Under the pieces are notes generated by a model. That model did no database searches. It saw only the letters and a list, made by a program, of their open reading frames with translations, and was not told where the DNA came from. DNA of 64,000 nt from the NCBI GenBank assembly GCA_036346405.1, contig CM070557.1, forward strand, positions 53,574,016 through 53,638,015, given 5' to 3'. The position numbers and the translations under genes were made by a program. This stretch comes from Phyllostachys edulis. Taxonomy: Eukaryota; Streptophyta; Magnoliopsida; Poales; Poaceae. Shown here in pieces: positions 48,909 to 59,840 of this stretch. Position 1 is the first letter of the stretch. Every line of letters begins with the position of its first letter.

Positions 48909-49356
48909 CACCCCTACCACTACGGCAATAAGTGAGAGCTTGGATGGTGAACATGCCCGCAGCAATGCTTTTTTTTTTCAATGTTATATAAACAGGATCA
49001 ACTGGTCAAATTAGCAGTACCACTATCTTCAGTATTCCCTGATCACAAAAGTATTAAACTCAAATTAAGAGAAAAGAAAAGAAAAAAAGAGGGGTAGGTG
49101 AAGCAACGTCTCATTCTGCTCAGTTCGTAAACAACTCTAAGAGCCAGGTATCACAAATTGATAGAATGTTAAACATAAACTGTACAATAGACAAATAAAC
49201 ACTAGTCTCATAATCATAGAAACCGGCAGTTTGCACTCGTTGCCAATAGTCACTCAACAGTCAAATAAACAAACTCAATAGTCATTCCATAGTAAAAAGA
49301 GAGCACTTAGGCCTTTCTCACTTCTGCCTGCTCGCACGGAAACCACCTAGCTCCTT

Positions 49357-49960
49357 TCTCACTTCTGCGGCAGGTGGAGGAGTGGAGACGATGGGCCGGG
49401 GAAAGCCGGAGGGGGAAGGGGAGGGGATAGGCAAGGGGAACGGAGAAAGGGAGGAGGTGGATCAGATCTGGAGGCGCTCGCGTTTCGGCGTTTGGGTGAA
49501 GGATTGAAGGGAAAAGGTCGAGCGTGAATGCTCGAAGCCTCGATAAGATATGGAGGCGCTCACTCGTGTTTCGGTGTTTGGGCTTGTTCGGGCTCGCGAG
49601 CAGCTTGCGAGTGGGCTCGAGCTGGGCTCGAAAATCATGCGAGCCAGAAGATGGGCTCGGCTCGGCTCGAAAATCTTACGAGCCCGAGCTGAACCGGCTC
49701 GAGTCGGGATCGAGCCTCGAGCTATTTTTTCAGCCCTAGTGGTAGTTTAGTATAAAGAACACGAACAATTTCTTTATGTTAGCTGGCAGCTAGTTTGCTG
49801 AGACCAATAGTCGGTCTAACCGGAATTTTCTATCTTCACGTATTACAATAATCATTTTGTGACAGTATTCCCTCTGTATTTATATACTTGACGTCCTGGC
49901 TGTGCTGTGCTGTACAATCAACGACAAAGTTTAAAATACGAAGGGAGTACTTTACACTGT
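49357..49960. other. Flank of copy B with hAT-like repeat sequence
   Basis: The part at 49440-49740 is rich in GGCTCG/CGAGC words and ends TTTTTCAGCCCTAG, resembling the terminus and subterminal repeats of a hAT element read from its other side. I could not find the opposite end. Short open frames here are low-complexity. Confidence 0.4.
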
Positions 49961-50918
49961 GACTAGTTTACGCTACAGCTAGGAAGCTGGCGCTAGCCTG
50001 CCTAGCATAAAGAGTTGACCGTACGAAACTGGCGATCGAGTTGCAAGTTGCAACAACTACTTATAGCAGGGAGTTTACATCAACGTCAACCGAGAGTGGT
50101 GATCGATCATCAAGTCTAAGCTTAGTTTACAATATGACTAGTTTAAGCTACAGCTAGGAGGGAGTTGGCGCTAGCCTGCCTACCTTAAAGAGTTGACCTA
50201 CAAAACTGGCTAGTTGTTGGTATGACACCTGTTTTTTTTAAATAGCAAAAGTAGCATTCCCGCCTTTTGAAATGACAAAATGCCATATCTATCGCGCTAA
50301 TGTGCTACAGAAGCCATGTGACCCGCTCCCAGACCACGACAGGTAGTTTGCGCACGTTAGTCTAGGCACGTGGCTTTCACGATAAATTAGCGCGCAAGTG
50401 GTGCTATTTTCATCATTTCGGGAGCAGGGAATAGGGCCTAGTTTTGCTATTTCATTTTTTTTAAAAAAAAAGGCTAAATGAACTCAAAACTCCAAGTTGT
50501 AACAACTACATATAGCAGGTCTGCATGTTTGTTATACACTTGCACAAGCAAATAAGAGAAATTCTACGATACATTTTACCGGTAGTATATGGTGGCAGTA
50601 TAAATTAAATTTGATCATTGATTTGTTAAGGCCATAATAGACTTCTTTTTGTATTTATAATTTTCTGTGAGGGTATTATGGACTTTTCTAACTAAGATTG
50701 AAAATATTACTTTTATGCCATGTGATCCCCATATAGACAATTACAATTATACCAATTATGGTTCTACTACTCATACTATCAGGTGTAGTATAACTAAATC
50801 CTAACTAATCCGAACCACCGAATCAAAAAGAATTAATGACCCATATTAAATTTAATGTACCATAAAGAACCATAAAAGAGCTCTAGTCAACCGAGAGTGG
50901 TGATCGATCATCAAGTCT
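49961..50918. repeat. Repeated promoter blocks upstream of dirigent gene 3
   Basis: A block beginning GACTAGTTTA(C/A)GCTACAGCTA occurs at 49961 and 50136. A 33-bp sequence starting GTCAACCGAGAGTGGTGATC is exact at 50085-50117 and 50886-50918. GCAACAACTACTTATAGCAG at 50050-50069 is echoed by GTAACAACTACATATAGCAG at 50499-50518. A MITE-like block with AAATAGCAAAA ends lies between, at about 50225-50475. The last 33-bp copy runs straight into the TATA box of the gene. Confidence 0.85.
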
Positions 50919-50924
50919 ATAAAA
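50918..50924 (+). promoter_or_regulatory. TATA box of dirigent gene 3
   Basis: TATAAAA in the context AAGTCTATAAAACTATAAC, about 90 bases before the ATG. Confidence 0.7.
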
Positions 50925-51012
50925 CTATAACAGATCAATCGATTTAGCTCTGCGTCTTTGATCTTTCTGCAGCTGCAAGCGAGCCTGCAACTCTCCTTGC
51001 ATCGATATCACC

Positions 51013-51552
51013 ATGACCTCCTCCTCACCGTTGCTGTTGCTCGCCCTCCTGCTGGCCTCGTCGGCGGCCGTTCTTGTGTCGGGCGACGGCGCCGGCGACC
51101 ACGGGCTCAAGCACATCCGCCTGTACATGCACGAGACGTTCTCCGGCCCGAACGCCACGGCGGTCATCGTGGTGCCGTCCCCGCTGGGCGCCAACGCGAC
51201 GTTCGGGGAGGTCGGCGTGCTCGACGACGAGCTCCGCGCCGGCCCGGACCCGAGGAACTCCGCGCTCCTCGGCCGGTACCAGGGCGTCTTCGTCGGGGCC
51301 GGGCTCGCGAGCCCGCCGGGCCTGCAGTCGGCGATCAACTTCGTGTTCACAGCCGGCGAGTACGGCGGGAGCACGCTGGCCATGCTGGGCCCCGTGCTCG
51401 GCTTCACGGGCGCCATCGAGCGCAGCATCGTGGGCGGCACCGGGAAGTTCAGGATGGCGCGCGGGTACTGCCTCATGACGGCCGTGGGTAGCCCCACGCC
51501 GGAGTCGGTCGTCTACGAGGTCGACCTGTTCGTGCAAATGCAAGCTGCCTGA
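51013..51552 (+). CDS. Dirigent protein 3
   Basis: A single-exon secreted dirigent protein of 179 residues with the expected apoplastic role in radical coupling. The signal peptide is at about 1-23 (PLLLLALLLASSAAVLVSG). Motifs are HIRLYMHETFSGPNAT, PLGANATFGEVGVLDDELRA, LLGRYQGVFVG, FVFTAGEYGGSTLAM and IVGGTGKFRMARGY. It keeps two NAT glycosylation sites but lacks the third site of genes 1 and 2 (YGGS in place of YNGS). It is clearly a paralogue of genes 1 and 2 but much more diverged from them than they are from each other, and its promoter is different. The start is the ATG that gives the whole signal peptide. High G+C at third positions produces long antisense open frames that are not genes. 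Confidence 0.95.
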   Translation: MTSSSPLLLLALLLASSAAVLVSGDGAGDHGLKHIRLYMHETFSGPNATAVIVVPSPLGANATFGEVGVLDDELRAGPDPRNSALLGRYQGVFVGAGLASPPGLQSAINFVFTAGEYGGSTLAMLGPVLGFTGAIERSIVGGTGKFRMARGYCLMTAVGSPTPESVVYEVDLFVQMQAA

Positions 51553-51599
51553 TCGATCTAGTTGGTATACGAAATGACCCAATTTTTCAAATATGGTGT

Positions 51600-54000
51600 A
51601 TCCGGTTGGTGTAATCGTCTAGGATTTTGGTTAATAAAATATACTTACAAACAGCGAAAAAGTATTATTTTGATTAAATTATGGTCTAACGGCTATTTTG
51701 CAGCAACAAAATAGCCAACTTACTCAAACTTACATTCAGAAGAACCAAAGGCTTCCACAGGAAAGCTTGAGTGCGGTCGCAACCCTAACATGTTTTCCAA
51801 AGTGTCCTTCAATCCTCTGATACGACTTCTAATGAAAATTTAGTGAGATTGAGTACATAACGTACTCAGCAAGCCACATGAGAAAGCCATATCAGGTATA
51901 TGTGGATGTATTTTGAGTTTAAAGTAGTTTATCTTTAAAACAATAAAATCATACTAATACATCAGGAGTTTACTTAACAATTGCAATTACCATCTTAACA
52001 TCTCAAAATCTCTACTTATACCTCATGTATTAGAATCACTCATGAACACAACTTTATTAACTGGAAGCATGGCGTATCCGAATACCATTGATTATATTCT
52101 GTAAATTTGCCCAACTTTACCCACAAGATACATCTAACTCATACTGCCAGGCCATAAACACGCAACATGTTAGCGTGCGACTAAGCTGAGATAATAAAGC
52201 ATTTTCACTGTTCAACCTTTCTAGCCTCTACCTGGTAGGTTCTTGGACCATACAGTTATCGGGAAACCACCGGCTAATAGTGGAATGCACGGTCCGATGC
52301 TGACGGTACCTACCGTTGTGTAGATCAGCGACTGTCCCTCTAGACCCACTCCTGTCCCACCCCCAAAATTGTAGTTTATCTGTACACAAGAGCAGGTGTT
52401 CATCCTGTAGATATTCAATTGGAAGAGCAGTGTACTAAGCCATGTTGGACATACCAAACTCGTGGTTGAGCAATTTATGTGTCTGTTACTTGGCATAAGG
52501 TTCTAATCCTTACTTGTCTCCAGTGGGGAGATGGACCATAACCAACTCGTGGTTGTTCAACTTCTTGGCCCCACCGTCGACTCACTTTTGTCAAGTATGT
52601 TGGGTTATCCAACCTACTAGTCTCAACCCTCAACTCTTCACCAAAATCATTGGTGGCTAGCAAATACTCTTTTCTATAATTTAAAAATACATTGTGTGGC
52701 AATGCTAAATATTTAGTTATTATTTTATGTAACATAAACATGTCAAGGTGAATATGGCCTACAAAGAATAGGAGGGCTTGTATGTAGGGTGATAGGATAT
52801 ATCTAATCATCATGGTATTCAAAAGTATTATTTCAGTATTAAAATAATTGGCATAAATATAATAATATAAATACATGAAATATAAGCTCAAAATGATCAA
52901 ATGAATGTGACTTGCCGTCATATCGTAGTCCTTGACTGGATTTATCTCTCTTGTGTATTGATCAATTCCTCTCTAGCTTGATCAACAAAAGCGAGTTCTA
53001 ACGTGGAATAAAATCAAATAAATAAGTGTGAGCTCAACAGGAGGCGAGCTAGGAACAACATGAATTAAATAAATTCAAAAAGAGTTGAAAAGAAATGGGG
53101 TGGTGGGGATTTATTGGGTGCTTGATTATGTCAAACGGAGTTGAAAATAGGATTCACGGGCTCAAAACGGTCAAAATGTATATGTGTGTACTATTCATAG
53201 CGGGCAGATCTTATGAATAGTAATGGGTTTGGGCTGAGATGTCATTGGGTTGCGCAGTTTTGGGCCTAGAGTGACCGGTGTTGGGCCATATCGAGTTTGG
53301 TTATGAATAGTGTTGGGCTTTGAACAGTGCAAGAGCGTAGTGTTGGGCCAAGACCAACACGTGGCTAGGCTCAAAGCCATTGGGCCAGGCTAGAAGGCCC
53401 AGCGCAGGTGCACCTTGAGTCGCGCTACGAGGAACCAGGGCACGCACCCGAACCAAAAACGGCGTCGGCGGCAGATGACGGCGCCAGGAGGCACTGTGAG
53501 CATCACCGCAACGTGCGTAACCCATATTTGGCTTTGTGCGGGCGTTGGTGGCTTGGGGAGGGGTGATCGTCGGCAGTGGTGCAAGGCCGGAGTAGAGGAA
53601 GGTGGCTGTGGCGGTCCGACAATGCTCCGGTCAAATTGGCTGGCGCGTGAGCACGAGTGGGCAAATAGGAGCTCGAGGAAGGTGACGGCGAGGCTTGGAG
53701 TGTACCGAGGCGGCCTAGCCATGTGAGCCGTGGGTGGCGCGGCGGTGGAGGACGGTGCCGGCGAGGTGCGAGGACGAAGCTGACGGGGACGAAGACGAGT
53801 CAAGGCTGTGCGGTGTTGGTGACGCAAGGAGGAATAAGATAAGGGAGAAAGCGCATGGGAGAAAAGCGCCTTCGGGCTGAGGAAGACGGAAAGCCGAAGA
53901 GGGGAAGCGGAAAGGGAAGGAAACTTTCCGAATTGGAAAAGAAATCCAAATTCAAGTGAAGACTCTAAAAACTTTTGAAATTCTGAAATTTTCGGATTGT
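51600..54000 (-). mobile_element. Probable minus-strand Gypsy-type LTR or LTR remnant
   Basis: The composition pattern is that of the grass Gypsy LTRs elsewhere in the window, reversed: an AT-rich part with ACGTACTCAGCAAGCC (51860-51880), a stretch with AACTCGTGGTTG twice (52450-52560), a GC-rich part (53390-53830), then a short AT-rich end near 53990. No gag or pol is seen, and TG/CA ends with matching target duplications were not found. The GC-rich open frame at 53390-53827 is not supported as a gene. Confidence 0.4.
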
Positions 54001-54187
54001 TTCAGAATACTGTTGCAACAATGCAATCTTACGGGGTTAATCTCCTCTCTGAAGACGTGTATTCTGTTCTCTGCACGTTGTCAGGTGCGCATTCACATTT
54101 CACAGTAGTAACGTTATTTTTTTTTTCTTCAAAGAGAAATGCGTTAGATTTTGACGGGTCAGACACTCATCGACTCACATGCGTTAG

Positions 54188-55628
54188 ATTTCCCATGGAC
54201 ATTGAGTGGATGGGCTGCCTTGTACGCGGCCCATCTGAGCTTAAGCACTCCAGCCAACGAGGTCTTCTGTCCGGCCTCGCACCCGCTTACAACTTTTGCT
54301 CCGTTCTTTTACATGAATCTAAGATGGAGTAGCCGGTCAACGTCTCGTATGAATCAAGAGAACTCAGGGTAGTGTACTGTACAGGTCTCCAAACCATGAA
54401 CGCATCATCAAATTTCCCCACCTGCCTAATGATTCCCCCCGGGAAATCGTGATTTTTTTTGGAAGAGACAGATTGCGCCGTCTGGACACCCAATTGACAA
54501 TAATCGGAACTTGTTCAAGCTTCAAAAAGGTTTGTTAAGCCTCTCTCCCGACAAATTCTTGATTCCCTTTGGCAAAAGACCAGTTCGGCAGGTCAAAATT
54601 CACACGGACCAAGCAAACATACACTAATAGTGTACTGTAGTAGGAGGATTCTTCTAGCTGCTAAAGCCTGAAAGCAAGCAAGCAAAAAAAAATGTGCGTG
54701 CAAGGCTGACCAGAACAGGCTGGCCTCCTTGGGGAAGGAGAAAAGCAACAGACTCGTTCAGTCTCGTGTGTGAGGCTGTGAGCTAGCTAAAGTCGCATGA
54801 CATGTTGTTTCTTGCTTCTCTCCTCAACTAGGCCTCTTGTCGTGTCCTTCACACTCCGATAGATAGATAGATAGATAGATGATAGATCGTTCCTTCCGAA
54901 AGCTTACTAATCGATCGAAAATGGCAGCGTCGCCTTTGATCCGTCCATTCCATCGCTGAATTCGTGTACTTGGCACACTCCTTGGCCTGCTGCTCTTGCC
55001 GGTCATGCCATGCCGATGCATGGCGCTAGCTACAAAACTACAGCGTTTTCTAGACGGTGTAGTCGTGTAGATGCCATGTTTATGGTTTGTGACTTTGTGT
55101 GCACATCACAAAACTCTAGTACACAATCATGATTTGTCGAGTACATGACACAAGTGTAGTAGATTCCCCTACTACTACTACCAACTGCGAAAACCACCAC
55201 AACTTCCTCAGAAGAGCTGGATAGTGATTAATACAAGAAAGAATGCATACAAAAAGTGTGCATTCTTAGGGTTATACTGCGTCAGGCGAGCTTTTGGTTA
55301 ATCTATACTATTGCACGACAAAATAGTAAAAATAGTCCTCGCGAGCGAAAGTGCAAAGATATCACCGCGGATGTATCGACATCCGACACGTGCCTCCTAC
55401 CGTGCCCCCACCGCTCGGCAGGCACCCATGACCAGCTGCCGCCGAATGGGAGCCCGCCACAGGGCCTTTGAGCACGGAACCGATGTCATTTTTATCATTT
55501 ATCTCACACTAGGCTATTTTTCTATTTTCCTCGCACAAGAGTGCTATTTTAGCCCATGCCTCCACCAGGCAGCCTTAAACATGTTGCTTTTGGTATACTA
55601 ATGCAGTACTGATCTCCCTCAAGTCAAC
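54188..55628. repeat. Old segmental duplication, left copy
   Basis: Shares with 57948-59958, in order, GCGGCCCATCTGAGCTTAAG, CCGACAAATTCTTGATTCCC, GGTCAAAATTCACACGGACC, ATGGCAGCGTCGCC, GCTCTTGCCGGTCATGCC and TGCAGTACTGATCTC. Divergence is much greater than between the copies at 28885 and 40529. This copy lacks three MITEs present in the right copy and carries one of its own at 55288-55565. A (GATA)n run lies at about 54858-54883. No gene is recognised in either copy. Confidence 0.85.
55288..55565. mobile_element. MITE-like insertion with AAATAG-rich ends
   Basis: Flanked by CAGGC at 55283-55287 and 55566-55570. The stretch is absent at the matching place in the right duplicate near 59895-59905. 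Ends contain ACAAAATAGTAAAAATAG on the left and, read inward from the right, AAAATAGCACTC. It resembles the blocks at 30541 and 50225 in having ACACGTG and GAGCACGG words inside. Confidence 0.5.
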
Positions 55629-57947
55629 AGGTAACACAGCCTGTCGTAACCTGTTCCAAGCGTACACAGGAACAAATCCCTTCATCTTACTGCCTCCTGG
55701 ACCTGGAAATAAATTCTATAGAGGAGGGTCTCCGTTAGGCCTCTCTCCCACAGCTGTTCGATTCCTCTCTCTCCACACACGTGCTATAGTGATATCTGGC
55801 GAGATGAATGGCTGTGAGGGAGGGACCTCACGGACCCCAAACGCTATGCTCGCCACTCGCACGGTTCTTCCTCCCTTATTCCCCTCTCTTCCTTGTGCAC
55901 TCCCGAAATTGAAAAAAAAAATCATTTCACAACTTTCGATTGACAGGAACTTTCAAACCAACACATGAACTTTCAAATTTGAGAAATTTTAATTCGCGGT
56001 TTCCAATTGACACGAAACTTTCAAATCGGCAACTTTCAAATTCAAGAAATTTCAGTCGACACACTGGCACACAAAACTTTCAGATCGGATTCCAGAACTT
56101 TCAAATCTGGAAATTTTGAAATTACACACACTTCCAAATAGATGCGGCGCACGGCTTCGGCGAGCCGGCTCCCGGCGGCGTGGCTCCCGGTGAATCCTAT
56201 ATGCCGCGCGCGGCAATGAGGCTCGCGCCGCCCAGCGCATGTAGGCCCACTCTCTCAGGGCACTGCTGTCGATGCTAGCTGACGTATTTTGTTAGTATTT
56301 TTCTTTGTTTCTTTTTCCGGGCCACGCGAATCGGCGAATGGCATCTACGCTCGGGCGACCAAGGAGGACTCGAGCAGTGAATCACCAGTCATACAGAATG
56401 AACAGAATGACGTAGTTGTGGCCTCGTGGGCAACTGGGCATCAATCAAATTAACGTTAATTGATATGGGTCAGAATGAGCTATTTAAGCTACAAACTGAT
56501 CAAGAAACACTCTGCATTTCTAGGAAGCAACACCATTTGTATCACTATTTTTTTATTTGCTCTTGTTTGTTCTATTAATATTTTTCTTTCTTTTTTGTTT
56601 TTCTTCTTTTCATTTAGTTGTAGGCTTTTTTTTGCCGGATGTTGCAGTGGGCATTTGTTGCTCGTGTCATTTTTCCCCACCATTGGTTTGTTAAAAAATT
56701 TTTTGCTTAACTAATGGCCTTGACTTGTTCTACTTGTTTTTTTATTTCACTATTAGTTTTCAATTGTTCCACTAGAACGTTTGATTTGTTTCACTAATAT
56801 TTTTTATTTTCTTCGTCGATAAACCGTTGGAACATTGGAACCAAATACGTGGAACATTGGTCCATCCTTTGTTATAACTTAATGTGTGAAACTGCTGGAA
56901 CATTGAAATCAAACTTGAGACATTGGCCCACCCCTCTTAGAACTTAATGCATGGAACAACTCTGATAAACTTTTTTCGAGGTAACACCTCCGATAAGTTG
57001 CTGGAACATTAAAACAAAAATGCATGGAGCATTTTCATTTTTCCTATTAGAATGTGAAACACACGTTATTCATTCCCCTACCCAATTCAAAATACACACG
57101 CTAAAACATCTTCTGTGAACTAATGAAACATTAGGGAATTAATGCGTGGAACATTTATTTTTATCTTCCAGAACATATGACATGCCATAGCATTTGTAAG
57201 TTGAAATATATGCAGGTGAGGTCTTGTTGGGAAGATCTCGTAGTAAGGAATACCATGGTTCAATAATCATTTCATTTTTTTAATCGAATTGCAAAAAGAT
57301 CGCCTCGAATCGCGTGCGCTTGAGTTGGATGGGCTGCGCAGCTGGGCCTGGAGGTGGGCGGCGAGTTGTTTTTGCCGCGCAGGCGACGCATAGCAAGCCC
57401 CGCTAAATTTGAAGCTGTAGAGCAGAATTTGACCGTCTGAGTTGTGGGATGTTTGCAAGCCCAAGCCCAAGGCCTAAGGAGAGTGTTGAATTGATTGAAG
57501 GAACGAAAAAAAGGGTGGGCGACAGTGGATGTCACTGTTTCACCAAAAACATGCAAGAACTCTGAAGGTCCTGACAACGCAGGTTGTGATTCTTCAAATG
57601 CTGTTGGATCATCAAAGGGACTCGACGCCAATCTGAGGAAACTGTACAGGTCAATTGGTTGAGCTCATGGGAGCCTCTAACCGAGCCAGGGTCTCCCCAA
57701 TTGTGCAGCTATAAGCTCAGAGCATAGTTCCAGATTTGCCTTGAACTTTGTCGAGCTACTTGTTGCATTGTCAGTCGCCAACAAATTCAAAGTGATTTGA
57801 TATTACAGATCAAAAGAGCTCCGCCCTCTCTTTTTTTGAAAAAAGGGCTCCGCCCTCTTTGCGCCGTGGTTGCCAATACATAAGTTGTTCTCGATATGAT
57901 GATCATGCCAATGCCAGGTCGATTATATGACGGATGGTACTAGCGGG
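55629..57947. other. Spacer between old duplicates, no confident gene
   Basis: At 55920-56120 there are repeated (A/G)AACTTTCAAAT words. 56460-56760 is very T-rich. 56825-57180 has many copies of (T/C)TGGAACATT-like words. At about 57515-57652 on the plus strand there is an exon-like open stretch (see the separate entry). Confidence 0.4.
57515..57652 (+). pseudogene. Unrecognised exon-like gene fragment
   Basis: An open stretch reads ATVDVTVSPKTCKNSEG, then NAVGSSKGLDANLRKLYRSI, then Gly and TGA. Composition and codon use look protein-like, not like the surrounding repeats, but I do not recognise a family. No start codon or splice partner is evident. It may be a captured gene fragment or a chance frame. 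Confidence 0.25.
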
Positions 57948-58018
57948 TTTCCCTTTGACATGGAGTGACTTCGCGTGCCTCGCTGCGCGCGGCCCATCTG
58001 AGCTTAAGCACCGGCAGT

Positions 58019-58260
58019 CAGGGATTTGAATATCGGTAAAACCGGATCTCTCGATTCTACCGAACACGCCCCACGGTAGAACTACAAACCAAGGCCGAAA
58101 TTTTGGGTTTGATTGAATTTTGGCCGAATTTGGTTTTTTTTAATTTAAAATCCGAAATTTTCAATTTTTTTTGAAATTTTCGGCCGAAAATTTTCAATTA
58201 TCGGTAAAATCGGCTGTATCGGGGTCCGGTAAAAAAAAACTTTCGATAGGAAAAACCCTG
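58019..58260. mobile_element. hAT-type MITE
   Basis: The 242-bp insertion starts CAGGGATTTGAATATCGG; its right end read inward starts CAGGGTTTTTCCTATCG. Flanks are CCGGCAGT (58011-58018) and CTGGCAGT (58261-58268), an 8-bp target duplication with one mismatch. The centre is rich in GAAATTTTCGGCCGAAA words. It has no coding capacity. Confidence 0.75.
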
Positions 58261-58985
58261 CTGGCAGTACGAAAAAACGTATGAATCAAACTCTGGCTAG
58301 TATACCTGTACAGTACAGGTCTCCTCCAAATCATCCCGACAAATTCTTGATTCCCTTTGGGGAAAGGCCAGTCCGGCAGGTCAAAATTCACACGGACCAA
58401 GCAAGCATATAGGATTCTTCTAGCCGCTAAAGGCATCCACACCCCCCCCCCCCCCCAAAAAAAAAAAAAAAACGCAACCAACCAACCAGCTGTGCGTGCA
58501 AGGCTGACCGGAACAGGCGGCCGGCCCGGCTGGCCTCCTTGGGGGAGGAGAAAGGCAAAAGACTCATCCATCTCTGAGCTAACCTTGCTTCTTGCTTCTC
58601 TTCTCAGCTAGGTCTCCTTCTCGTGTCCTTTCACACTCGTATAGATAGATAGATCGTTCCTTCCTAAAGCTTCGCTAGATCGATCGAAAATGGCAGCGTC
58701 GCCATTGATCCGTCCATTCCATCTCTCAATCAATGTACTTGTCCACTCGCTGTGTCACCGGCCGCTGTGAAAATGCATGCACACTCATTGAGCTGCTGCT
58801 GCTCTTGCCGGTCATGCCAATACCAATACCGGCGCTAGCTACAAAACTAATGCGCTTTCTAGACGGCGTAGATGCCATAATTACGGTTTGTATGTACATG
58901 GCAAAACTCAGTACACACTCTGATCACCTTACATAATCATGATTTGTAGTGTACTAGACATAAGTGTAGTAGATTCCTCCACTAA

Positions 58986-59506
58986 AGACATCTCTAATAG
59001 TTAGAGATAACATTGTCTCTAACATATGCTACATCATCTTTAGAGACGACATCTCCAATAGATAGTCTTTAGCACACTCTTCAATATTTATATTTTATAA
59101 TTTTTCTTTGAAACAGGCCCACATGTCAACTAAAGTAGATTAATGTATCATGTCTTGTTTCGCGTGCACGATAGTCTCTTCAGAAAGAGACGACTTATGC
59201 TCTCTCACCTCCTCCTCTCTCCTCCACGTAGGATTTTGTTAACATGGCATAGCTAAGCGACGAAAATAAATGCACTATTAGGGGGGAGAGAGTACACGTC
59301 GTCTCTTCCTGAAAAGACGGTCGTGCATGCGAAACAAGACATAATACATTAATCTACTTTAGTTGATATGTAGAACCGTTTCAAAGAAAAATTATAAAAT
59401 ACAAATGTTAGAGAGTGTGCTGGAGACTATTTAGTGGAGATATTATCTTTAAAGATAATGTAGCATATGTTAGAGACAAGGGCATCTCTAACTATTGGAG
59501 ACACCC
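58986..59506. mobile_element. Foldback MITE with arms over 200 bp
   Basis: The 521-bp element is almost entirely an inverted repeat. The left arm runs from AGACATCTCTAATAGTTAGA to about 59210. The right arm, read inward, runs from GGGTGTCTCCAATAGTTAGA to about 59290. Both contain CTCTAACATATGCTACAT, TTTTATAATTTTTCTTTGAA and CAACTAAAGTAGATTAATGT. Flanking TAA at 58983-58985 and 59507-59509 is a 3-bp target duplication of the PIF/Harbinger kind. The left duplicate copy near 55165-55190 has no insertion. Confidence 0.85.
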
Positions 59507-59557
59507 TAAGTGGGAAAACCACATCAACTTCCTCAGAAGAGCAAGAGAGAGTGATTA

Positions 59558-59840
59558 GAGCATTACAATGGATTTATGTCAGCCGTCTATAGTCGTTGCT
59601 ATGTAGAATTTTTGCTGACGTGGATGAAAGAGAATGAAGAGAGAGAAAGATGCTGTCTACAATCCTGTAGTCGACTGTATCACGAGATACAAGAAAACCA
59701 TTAAAAGATTGTGTGTTCTATAAAAACAACTAAAAAGAGAGCAGCTGTCTGTACCATTGTATGAGTTATCTTTAGTGTTGTCTACAGGTGACATAGAGAG
59801 TTGTTATAGACAACAGCTGTCTGTACCATTGTACATGCCC
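59558..59840. mobile_element. Tourist-like (PIF/Harbinger) MITE with TTA target duplication
   Basis: The 283-bp element starts GAGCATTACAATGG; its right end read inward starts GGGCATGTACAATGG. It is flanked by TTA at 59555-59557 and 59841-59843. The left duplicate has the uninterrupted site GTGATTAATA at 55224-55233. The interior repeats CAGCTGTCTGTACCATTGTA twice. Confidence 0.85.

Larger units (their letters stand above)
40529..49356. repeat. Segmental duplication, copy B (8.8 kb)
   Basis: This matches 28885-37420 throughout. Differences from copy A include extra sequence around 44045-44245 after the dirigent gene, a local tandem duplication of about 221 bp (starts 44726 and 44947) inside the hAT-like MITE, and several small indels. 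The right end is followed by TCTCACTTCTGC, which repeats a phrase found a few dozen bases earlier inside the copy. Confidence 0.97.

Noticed and set aside
50925..51582. Antisense and alternate-frame open stretches over dirigent gene 3 (up to 190 codons)
   Set aside because: These are shadows of the GC-rich dirigent CDS. They have no recognisable domain.
53390..53827. 145-codon GC-rich minus-strand open frame
   Set aside because: It lies in a probable LTR and has low-complexity Pro/Arg/Ser content with no family motif.
54858..54883. (GATA)n run considered as a regulatory array
   Set aside because: It is a short simple repeat, also present in shorter form near 58642. Nothing ties it to a gene.
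54710..55060. Conserved stretch shared by the old duplicates, considered as a microRNA or gene leader
   Set aside because: It matches no plant microRNA that I know by sequence. Similarity is explained by the duplication itself, and I see no clear stem-loop or CDS.
57272..57631. 119-codon minus-strand open frame
   Set aside because: It has no domain and opposes a more protein-like plus-strand stretch. Neither could be supported as a gene.
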